Under the pieces are notes generated by a model that had not been told where the DNA came from, ran no database searches, and worked only from the letters and a program-made list of their open reading frames with translations. Both the position numbers and the translations under genes were made by a program. 9,669 nucleotides of DNA from an uncultured Eubacteriales bacterium. Its GTDB lineage: Bacteria > Bacillota > Clostridia > Peptostreptococcales > Anaerovoracaceae. The stretch lies in the NCBI GenBank assembly GCA_902766915.1, contig CACXFN010000140.1, positions 1-9,669 of the forward strand. Direction: 5' to 3'. This document shows, one piece after another, positions 1-5,834 of the stretch (within the stretch, counting starts at the first letter, position 1; every line of letters starts with the position of its first letter).

Positions 1-472
1 ATGGGAAGAAATCATTGAAGAGATCATCCGGGCAATAATCCTTAACAGGCATCAGGAGACCGTCGTTTGCATAGTTTGCAAATACGTCGATATTCAGGAT
101 GTCAGGAGCGTTGTTGTTAGCAATTCTGGTATCAACAACTGTGTAAACATCATTCCAGGATACTACTTCAAGGTTCAGTTTAACATCCGGATTGGCTTCA
201 TGGAATTTATCAACGAAGTTGGAACCGTCCATACCTGTTCCCAGGAACCAATCATTTGTGTTTGGTCCATACTGGCAGATTATAACGTCCAATTCTACCT
301 GGTCACCAGTTGGCTCAGCCTCTTCTGTAGCTTCTTCTGCAGCTTCTTCTGCAGCTTCTTCAGTTGCCTCTTCCTTTGGTGCCTCTTCCTTCTTGTTTCC
401 ACCGCATGCAGCAAGAACAAAGATCATGGATAGTGCCAATAACATAGCAACTATACGTTTAAAACTTTTCAT
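1..472 (-). CDS. Extracellular solute-binding lipoprotein of an ABC importer, N-terminal part (cut by window edge)
   Basis: The first 157 residues are visible; the C-terminal part lies beyond the left edge. It starts with a lipoprotein signal peptide: positively charged MKSFKR, a hydrophobic core, then the lipobox LAAC with the lipid-carrying cysteine at residue 23. Residues 24-55 form an acidic Glu/Ala/Thr linker, and the mature domain begins near residue 58 (QVELDVIICQYGP). The segments FVDKFHEANPDVKLNLEVVSW and the following NNAPDILNIDVFANYANDGLLMPV resemble family 1 (carbohydrate-type) solute-binding proteins. It would be anchored outside the cell membrane and deliver a ligand to an ABC permease encoded further left. 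The ATG at 470-472 follows a GGAGG site (483-487) at 10 bases. The substrate cannot be told from this part. Confidence 0.85.
   Translation of the reverse strand, partial: MKSFKRIVAMLLALSMIFVLAACGGNKKEEAPKEEATEEAAEEAAEEATEEAEPTGDQVELDVIICQYGPNTNDWFLGTGMDGSNFVDKFHEANPDVKLNLEVVSWNDVYTVVDTRIANNNAPDILNIDVFANYANDGLLMPVKDYCPDDLFNDFFP
317..364 (-). repeat. Four 12-bp tandem units encoding the acidic lipoprotein linker
   Basis: Units 317-328, 329-340, 341-352 and 353-364 are near-identical (plus-strand core AGCTTCTTCTGC, two copies perfect). They encode the Glu-Glu-Ala-Ala/Thr repeats of the lipoprotein linker. The unit is a multiple of three, so changes in copy number would lengthen or shorten the linker without a frameshift. 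Confidence 0.85.
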
Positions 473-517
473 CACTAATTATCCTCCATTTCTAAAAACA
501 AACTAATTAGTACACTG

Positions 518-528
518 ATTTTATCACA
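518..528 (-). promoter_or_regulatory. Probable extended -10 promoter of the solute-binding lipoprotein gene
   Basis: On the minus strand the sequence TGATAAAAT is a TG-n-TAAAAT extended -10 element, with the hexamer at 518-523. No convincing -35 is seen at 16-18 bases. The expected transcript would start near 511 and give a leader of about 40 bases that includes the GGAGG site. It separates this gene from the phosphatase gene upstream. Confidence 0.45.
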
Positions 529-586
529 TTTCCACTACTTTTACCATATTTGTTCACTCTTTTTACAGAGTTAAAAACTATGCATA

Positions 587-622
587 TTTCTCATTCTATG
601 GGACTTTCTCATTTTATGGGAC
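587..622 (-). repeat. 18-bp tandem duplication spanning the stop codon of the phosphatase gene
   Basis: Bases 605-622 hold the last codons, the TGA stop and four further bases of the phosphatase gene. Bases 587-604 repeat them with one mismatch (17 of 18). In coding sense the copies are GTCCCATAAAATGAGAAA and GTCCCATAGAATGAGAAA. The unit is a multiple of three, so a second TGA lies in frame six codons after the first. Confidence 0.9.
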
Positions 623-2078
623 CAAAGTATTTTAACGCAAGCATGGTCAAATCATCAAATTGTTCAGCACCATCAATAAACTCATCAATCCCCGCTGCTA
701 CATTCTTTAGCAATTGCTCCGGAAGCGCATCCGGATCTATGTTTAATGATTCCAGCATTCGATCTGTACCAAAGAGTTCGTTCTTAGAATTTGTTGCTTC
801 AGCCACACCATCGGTATAAACAAATAGAGTATCTCCGGGATTAAGTTGAAATTCATGTTCTTTAAACATCATCCCTTCCATTGCAGCGACTGCGGGAGAG
901 TGCTTATATATAACCAACTTAAACTCATCGTCACTACTACGGATTACGGGATGTTCATGTCCGGCATTTGCCGCAACACCCTTACCTGTGGATACTTCCA
1001 ATATTCCAAGCCACACTGTTACAAACAATTCTGCTACATTTCCTTCGCATAACTGATTGTTAACATCATAGAGTATCTCAGAAGGCGATCCCCCCATAAG
1101 GGCACGATTCTTTATAAGTGTACGAGCAACCATCATAAAGAGTGCAGCAGGAATTCCTTTACCTGATACATCGGCCATTACCAACACGATATGATCATCA
1201 TCTATAAAGAAGAAATCATAAAAATCTCCACCAACCTCTTTGGCAGGAGTCATTGATGCATGTAGATTAAACTCTTTACGTTCAGGAAAAACCGGAAATA
1301 TGTTGGGTAATACATTGGTCTGTATATCGCTGGCCAGGTTTAGTTCTGTTGCCAACCTTTGGGTTTTTTCAGTCTCAGCCTTCTGGGCAAATATTGCCAT
1401 CCTGCCACGCTCCGCAATCAAGGTGCAGATCGCTGCTATCATGGTGAAAAGTATAAACTTGGGAAGGAAACTATGTCTTAAAAAATGCCAAAATAGTTGA
1501 TTATTGTCAATAATGGCCAAATCGATGCCACTTCGTAAATCAGTTGCCTCCGGATAGCTAAGAACTGTGCCTGCAGGTATATCGACCATATTTAAATCTA
1601 TTCGGGTTATCCCATGAGTAATACCATAATAACTGGCCAGAAGGTATGTAATAATAGTAATAGCCGATACGAAAGCCGTTAGAGGACGCGAATAATACCT
1701 AACCGATACTGCCACAGGGAAAACCAGGCAAAGTACGATGTTGTGGCCAAGCACCATATGCAATCTTGCCAATACTACAACATAGGCGATCATAAGCATT
1801 ACTTTCAACCAAGGCTTCTCACCTTTTAGATAAAAGCATATTCCGGCTGCAACCAAAAGTTCTGCAATAGCAAAGCCTAAAACACGCATAACATATACGC
1901 TATTTATAGAAAAAACATTTGTAGCAGATAGTATCATTATTAACACGGCCGTAATTGCCACATAAATAAGAATTCTGGCAACAAAGAGATTTGCCTGGAT
2001 CTCATTCTGCCAAAGAGTCTCTGTTGCTTGGAAGAATTCTTCTTTTAGTTTAGTTATAAGGGATTTTGCCTTTCTCAT
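609..2078 (-). CDS. Membrane-anchored PP2C/SpoIIE-type serine phosphatase (RsbU-like)
   Basis: A 489-residue protein. The N-terminal half carries about six membrane segments (roughly residues 31-52, 62-84, 90-109, 112-128, 133-151, 205-223). About 50 residues outside the bilayer lie between the last two and could be a sensor. A charged, probably coiled linker (224-250) leads to a C-terminal SpoIIE-family phosphatase domain. Its metal-binding motifs are all present: VGGDFYD (282-288), MADVSGKG (301-308), NAGH (371-374), YTDG (421-424) and FDDLT (474-478). Family members dephosphorylate serine on anti-anti-sigma (STAS) proteins; no such partner is in the window. I place the start at ATG 2078: AGGTGG (2084-2089) sits five bases upstream. 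An in-frame GTG at 2087 would overlap that site. It follows pfkA by 29 bases and is probably co-transcribed. Confidence 0.88.
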   Translation of the reverse strand: MRKAKSLITKLKEEFFQATETLWQNEIQANLFVARILIYVAITAVLIMILSATNVFSINSVYVMRVLGFAIAELLVAAGICFYLKGEKPWLKVMLMIAYVVVLARLHMVLGHNIVLCLVFPVAVSVRYYSRPLTAFVSAITIITYLLASYYGITHGITRIDLNMVDIPAGTVLSYPEATDLRSGIDLAIIDNNQLFWHFLRHSFLPKFILFTMIAAICTLIAERGRMAIFAQKAETEKTQRLATELNLASDIQTNVLPNIFPVFPERKEFNLHASMTPAKEVGGDFYDFFFIDDDHIVLVMADVSGKGIPAALFMMVARTLIKNRALMGGSPSEILYDVNNQLCEGNVAELFVTVWLGILEVSTGKGVAANAGHEHPVIRSSDDEFKLVIYKHSPAVAAMEGMMFKEHEFQLNPGDTLFVYTDGVAEATNSKNELFGTDRMLESLNIDPDALPEQLLKNVAAGIDEFIDGAEQFDDLTMLALKYFGPIK

Positions 2079-2090
2079 ACATTCCACCTA

Positions 2091-2123
2091 TTTACTTGCT
2101 CAGTATTTTACTTACTCAGTATT
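2091..2123 (-). repeat. 16-bp tandem duplication spanning the stop codon of pfkA
   Basis: Bases 2108-2123 hold the last codons and TAA stop of pfkA (coding sense AATACTGAGTAAGTAA). Bases 2092-2107 repeat them as AATACTGAGCAAGTAA, one transition apart, and the match extends one base further at 2091. The unit is not a multiple of three, so the second stop copy is out of frame. The second copy occupies most of the gap before the phosphatase gene. Confidence 0.9.
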
Positions 2124-3073
2124 CCTATTGCATCGTAAAGGTCCCTATTAAACTCAGGTTCAACCTTTAGCGCTTCCTCCAAATCAAAGGCCACTATCTT
2201 ACCTCCGACTGTTCCGATAGCCTTATTGAAAATACCGCTTTCTATAAGGTCAATAGCTTTTACTCCGCACTCAGTTGCTAACATCCTGTCACTGAAGGAA
2301 GGTGCACCGCCCCTCTGCAAATAAGAGAGAACCACCAACTTAACGTCTCTATCTGTCCTATCTGCAAGCTTATGTGTAAGCTGCACGGAATCCATTGGGT
2401 AGCCCTCTGCCTTAATAATTACGCTGTGCTGTCTACGGCTGTTTTTGCTTTCTATTACCTTTTGACAAAGATCATTGAAATCAACTTCAACTTCAGGCAC
2501 CAGAACAAATTCCGCTCCGCCAGCCAATCCTGAATATAGAGCAATATCGCCACTGTGACGACCCATTACCTCAATTACAGTAGTTCTATCGTGAGAACTA
2601 CTGGTATCTCTGATTCTTGTTATAGCATCCAGCACTGTATTTACAGCAGTATCAAAGCCAATAGTCGTATCTGTATAGGCCAAATCATTATCTATAGTAC
2701 CCGGCAAACAGATAACTTTGATGCCATATTCTTTGGATAGCTCCAATGCACCTGTCATCGACCCCTCTCCGCCTATTACTACCAATGCATCAATTTGAAA
2801 GGTTTCCAGATTCTGAGCAGCCTTCGCCTTACCTTCAGGTCTCCTGAATCTTTCACTCCTTGCGGTCTTTAGAATTGTGCCACCTCTCTGAAGGATATCC
2901 CCCACAGATCTCCTGTCCATTTGATAAAAAGCACCTTCAATTAGCCCCTCATATCCACGTTCAATGCCATATATTGAGAAGCCTCTTTCAATTCCATATC
3001 TTACAACAGCTCGTATAGCTGCATTCATTCCCGGAGAATCCCCTCCACTTGTTAAAACTGCTATTCTACTCAT
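2108..3073 (-). CDS. pfkA: ATP-dependent 6-phosphofructokinase
   Basis: Catalyses fructose 6-phosphate + ATP to fructose 1,6-bisphosphate, the committed step of glycolysis, in the cytoplasm. At 321 residues it matches the usual bacterial PfkA length. Visible motifs are LTSGGDSPGMNAAIRAVVR at the N-terminus, GGEGS (101-105), PGTIDND (124-130, with the catalytic-base Asp at 128), MGRHSGD (170-176) and LQRGG (252-256). Gly104 and the Gly of PGTIDND mark it as ATP-type rather than pyrophosphate-type. Arginines matching the E. coli effector-site positions 21, 25 and 54 are kept, so allosteric control is plausible. One oddity is that the usual Asp of GGDGS is Glu103. The ATG at 3073 follows an AAAAGGAA site. 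It heads a likely two-gene unit with the phosphatase. Confidence 0.95.
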   Translation of the reverse strand: MSRIAVLTSGGDSPGMNAAIRAVVRYGIERGFSIYGIERGYEGLIEGAFYQMDRRSVGDILQRGGTILKTARSERFRRPEGKAKAAQNLETFQIDALVVIGGEGSMTGALELSKEYGIKVICLPGTIDNDLAYTDTTIGFDTAVNTVLDAITRIRDTSSSHDRTTVIEVMGRHSGDIALYSGLAGGAEFVLVPEVEVDFNDLCQKVIESKNSRRQHSVIIKAEGYPMDSVQLTHKLADRTDRDVKLVVLSYLQRGGAPSFSDRMLATECGVKAIDLIESGIFNKAIGTVGGKIVAFDLEEALKVEPEFNRDLYDAIGILSK

Positions 3074-3106
3074 GTCATATCGTTCCTTTTAAAAATTAGT
3101 AATACT

Positions 3107-3115
3107 ATTATAACA
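3107..3115 (-). promoter_or_regulatory. Extended -10 promoter of pfkA
   Basis: Reading on the minus strand, TGTTATAAT is a perfect TATAAT hexamer (3107-3112) with the TG extension. The -35 region at 16-18 bases is poor. Transcription would start near 3100, giving a leader of about 27 bases with the ribosome binding site. Confidence 0.6.
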
Positions 3116-3124
3116 CAATTATCT

Positions 3125-3152
3125 TTGATAGAATTAAAAACCATGATAAAAT
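3125..3152 (+). promoter_or_regulatory. Promoter of the acyltransferase gene, divergent to the pfkA promoter
   Basis: TTGATA (3125-3130), a 16-base spacer, then TAAAAT (3147-3152) preceded by TGA, making an extended -10. The expected start of transcription, six or seven bases on, coincides with the ATG at 3159, so the message could be leaderless. The promoter lies back to back with that of pfkA within about 85 bases. Confidence 0.55.
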
Positions 3153-3158
3153 AGTTAT

Positions 3159-4457
3159 ATGAAAAAGGAATTTGAACGTTTTGATATGAATAAACCTCCT
3201 GTTAGGACCAAGTGGTATCTCAGACCCATTACCTATCTATTGAGTTTTCCGGATATAAAAAAACACAAAGTGAAAATCACCAAAACCGGAACGGAAAAAC
3301 TCAAACCTCCTTATCTTTTGCTGTGTAATCACAATGCATTTATGGATTTCAAGGTTGCCACCAAGACAATATACCCACAGCGAGCTAACTATATTGTAGC
3401 CATTGATGGTTTTATAGGGAGAGAAAAGCTTCTTAGAGATGTTGGTTGCATTTGTAAGAGGAAGTTTACCAATAACATTAGCTTAATCAAGCAGCTTAAA
3501 CGTGTAATGGAAAACGGGGATGTTGCAGTAATCTATCCTGAAGCGCGCTATTCCCTTTGTGGAACAACCGCAGTTCTTCCGGAATCACTTGGAAAACTGT
3601 GTAAATTATTTAATGTTCCCGTGGTAACTCTTATCTGCCATGGACACCATATTAATTCACCCTTCTGGAATCTCCATGATAGAGGTGTGGCGCCAACGGA
3701 AGCGGAATTCAATCTACTCTTTAGACCGGAAACCTTAGAATCCCTTTCCGTAGATGAGATAAATAAAAGAATTGTGGATGCATTTCAATACGATGATTAT
3801 AAATGGCAAAAGGACCGAGGAATAAAGGTTACATATCAAAAACGCGCAGAGGGATTAGAAAAGGTTTTGTATCAATGTCCTTGTTGCAAAACCGAATTTA
3901 GAATGGCAACCAAGAATACATCACTGTATTGCGAAAACTGTGGAGCAAGTTGGGAGTATAGTGAATTAGGCGAACTTATCTTTACCGGAGATTCATCTTC
4001 ACTTCCCTCTCTACCTGATGGTGCAAGTTTCTCTCACATTCCATCATGGTACGAATGGGAGCGAAGCAATGTCAGAACGGAAGTTGAGAATGGCACATAT
4101 TCCAGTGGGGAACTGAAGGTCCATGTTGATACATTGCCAAATGCGAAAAAGTTTATACGACTTGGTAACGGCACCATGGTGCACGACACGAACGGCTTCA
4201 CTGTACGTGGAATCGATGTTGATGGAGATCCCTTCGAAATGATAAAGGATGTCCCATCACTTTATTCATGCCATATTGAATACGAATACCTTGGAAAATA
4301 CGGGGACTGCGTAGATCTAAATACATTAACCGACACCTGGTATATCTATCCTGAAGGTAAGGATTTTTCTGTCACCAAAATGGCCCTCGCAACTGAGGAA
4401 CTCTATTTTAGCCATAGAAGAAAAAAAGGCAAACCCTGCCCATGGGGATTAGCCTGA
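3159..4457 (+). CDS. PlsC-like (LPLAT) acyltransferase with zinc ribbon and unassigned C-terminal region
   Basis: A 432-residue protein. Residues about 48-190 resemble the lysophospholipid acyltransferase family: catalytic HX4D as HNAFMD (58-63) after YLLLCN, and the acceptor-binding block as YPEARYS (126-132). Such enzymes acylate lysophosphatidate or related acceptors at the membrane; the substrate here is unknown. A four-cysteine zinc ribbon follows (C240, C243, C258, C261). Residues 280-432 match no family I recognise. No clear membrane segment is seen. The start is uncertain: ATG 3159 has no ribosome binding site upstream, while an in-frame ATG at 3186 has AAGGAA 15 bases before it, rather far. 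It is the only plus-strand gene and stands alone between divergent pfkA and convergent telA. Confidence 0.78.
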   Translation: MKKEFERFDMNKPPVRTKWYLRPITYLLSFPDIKKHKVKITKTGTEKLKPPYLLLCNHNAFMDFKVATKTIYPQRANYIVAIDGFIGREKLLRDVGCICKRKFTNNISLIKQLKRVMENGDVAVIYPEARYSLCGTTAVLPESLGKLCKLFNVPVVTLICHGHHINSPFWNLHDRGVAPTEAEFNLLFRPETLESLSVDEINKRIVDAFQYDDYKWQKDRGIKVTYQKRAEGLEKVLYQCPCCKTEFRMATKNTSLYCENCGASWEYSELGELIFTGDSSSLPSLPDGASFSHIPSWYEWERSNVRTEVENGTYSSGELKVHVDTLPNAKKFIRLGNGTMVHDTNGFTVRGIDVDGDPFEMIKDVPSLYSCHIEYEYLGKYGDCVDLNTLTDTWYIYPEGKDFSVTKMALATEELYFSHRRKKGKPCPWGLA

Positions 4458-4486
4458 AAACAATTATCGAAAAAGTTTAATATAAC

Positions 4487-4509
4487 AAGGGGTGCACCAG
4501 GCACCCCTT
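4487..4509. terminator. Hairpin terminator between the convergent acyltransferase and telA genes
   Basis: A perfect 9-bp stem AAGGGGTGC / GCACCCCTT closes a five-base loop. On the plus strand it is followed by TTTACTTAT, on the minus strand by GTTATATTAAAC, so the uridine tract is weak on both sides. Its position 29 bases after the plus-strand stop and 11 bases after the telA stop suggests it serves both genes. Confidence 0.75.
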
Positions 4510-4520
4510 TACTTATAATC

Positions 4521-5765
4521 CTAGGAATACATCTTAGCTGCATCCAATAGTTTCTGCTTAAGCAATCCTTCGATCTGCTTAAGTTCTTCCTCAGCAGCCT
4601 GACGCTTGTCGCGACCCTCACGCTGTATGTTCATTACTTCATCCAATGTGCTAATAAGAGATTCATTGGTCAAGCGGAGTGTTTCCACATCAATGATTCC
4701 TCTTTCTCCTTCTTTGGCAGTCTCGACCGTAGCCATCTTCAACTTTTCAGCATTCTGCTTTAGAAGCTCATTTGTCATTTCGCTTACCTTATGCTGAGCC
4801 TCTGCAGCCTGAACGGAGTGTTCCACTCCCATTGCGATAACCATCTGATTCTTCCAAAGAGGAATCGTATTAACAATGGTTGACTGAATCTTTTCTGCCA
4901 TCAAATTGTCGGATGCCTGAACCATTCTAATCTGCGGTGCAGTCTGCATTGCGATATTTCTGGTTAATTCCAAATCATAAAGCTTCTTTTCAAATCTCTC
5001 AATCTGCGTGGAAAGGTCCTTTGCTGCCTGTGCATCCTCTGCAAGACCTGTCTCTCTGGCCTTTTGTTCCAATGCAACCAGATCATTATGTCTAACTTCT
5101 TCCAATTTCTGCTGACCTGCAACGATGTACATTGTGAGTTCACGGAAATAATTCATATTTAGATCATACATCTGATCTAACATGGCAGAGTCTTTCATCA
5201 GCTGAACCTGACGGTTTTCAAGCTCATCCTTGATTGCAGTTACATTTGTCTCAACCTTATTATACTTATTCTTCAGGGTTTGCAGATTGTTTCCTTTTTT
5301 CTTAAACAGCCCTGCCAGGCCCTTTTTATCGTCATCATCATCAAAGGTCTTAAGCTGGGTGACCAGAGATGAAATCATATCACCTACTTCACCCATGTCT
5401 TTTGTCTTAACATTCTCAAGCGCTTTTTCAGAGAAATCAGCTATCTTCTTCTGAGTCCCAACACCATAATTCATTATGGCCTGGGTATTATTGATATCAA
5501 TCTTACCTACAAACGCTTTAACTTGCTCCAATTCTTTTTCCGTTAAAGTATCGATAGGATTTACCTTCTCAGCTTTTGCTAATTCATTAGCCAATTCTTC
5601 CGACTTGGATGCCTCAGCATCATTTGTTTCAGCTGCTGTTGCATCGCCTTCTGCCGCTTCATCTTCAACAATCTCGATGGCATCCTCTGCCACCTCAACA
5701 ACATCACCTTCATCAAATTTTAGTTCCGGTACTTCATTGAAATCTTCAAACTTGTTTTCTGCCAT
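4521..5765 (-). CDS. telA: TelA-family (toxic anion resistance) protein
   Basis: A 414-residue soluble, mostly helical protein of the TelA/KlaA family (Pfam 'toxic anion resistance'). The family was named for tellurite resistance genes, but its molecular function is not settled. Residues 1-66 are acidic and probably disordered, and include PELKFDE at 13-19. The core carries the typical helical signatures: LDQMYDLNMNYFRELTMYI (196-214) and QTAPQIRMVQASDNLMAEKI (274-293), followed by TIPLWKNQ (300-307). A short acidic/basic insert (FDDDDDKKG, 141-149) lies early. The ATG at 5765 follows AGGAGG (5774-5779) at eight bases. It lies 58 bases after xpaC, matching the neighbouring yaaN and xpaC genes of Bacillus subtilis. 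The two products probably act together at the envelope. A promoter of its own is likely in the gap. Confidence 0.9.
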   Translation of the reverse strand: MAENKFEDFNEVPELKFDEGDVVEVAEDAIEIVEDEAAEGDATAAETNDAEASKSEELANELAKAEKVNPIDTLTEKELEQVKAFVGKIDINNTQAIMNYGVGTQKKIADFSEKALENVKTKDMGEVGDMISSLVTQLKTFDDDDDKKGLAGLFKKKGNNLQTLKNKYNKVETNVTAIKDELENRQVQLMKDSAMLDQMYDLNMNYFRELTMYIVAGQQKLEEVRHNDLVALEQKARETGLAEDAQAAKDLSTQIERFEKKLYDLELTRNIAMQTAPQIRMVQASDNLMAEKIQSTIVNTIPLWKNQMVIAMGVEHSVQAAEAQHKVSEMTNELLKQNAEKLKMATVETAKEGERGIIDVETLRLTNESLISTLDEVMNIQREGRDKRQAAEEELKQIEGLLKQKLLDAAKMYS

Positions 5766-5804
5766 CGAGTTATCCTCCTAAATTTACAAAAATAGCTACA
5801 CCTT

Positions 5805-5834
5805 ATTTTATCACAATTATATATTATTCATCAA
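5805..5834 (-). promoter_or_regulatory. Possible internal promoter for telA
   Basis: On the minus strand, TTGATG (5829-5834) lies 18 bases before TAAAAT (5805-5810), which carries the TG extension (TGATAAAAT). The -35 hexamer falls inside the last codons of xpaC. The TGTGATAAAAT string is identical to that before the lipoprotein gene. It would let telA be made without xpaC. Confidence 0.45.

Noticed and set aside
192..506. Plus-strand open frame with Ser/Ala repeats
   Set aside because: It is the antisense shadow of the Glu/Ala linker of the solute-binding lipoprotein, whose signal peptide and ribosome binding site are clear on the minus strand.
559..578. Possible terminator after the phosphatase gene (TTTTTAC...GTTAAAAA)
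   Set aside because: The stem is almost all A-T with an imperfect pair and a loop of about three to four bases; too weak to call a terminator.
4448..4473. Possible 3'-end repeat after the acyltransferase stop (ATTAGCCTGAAAA versus ATTATCGAAAA)
   Set aside because: The match needs a two-base gap and a mismatch in AT-rich sequence. Too weak to count with the three clear stop-codon duplications.
4508..4535. Possible 3'-end repeat at the telA stop
   Set aside because: Only about eight of twelve bases agree, with a gap. A second in-frame TAA four codons on is unremarkable in AT-rich sequence.
5805..5834. Possible 3'-end repeat at the xpaC stop (TTTGATGAATAA versus TGTGATAAAATAA)
   Set aside because: AT-rich low-complexity similarity, better explained by the extended -10 promoter of telA.
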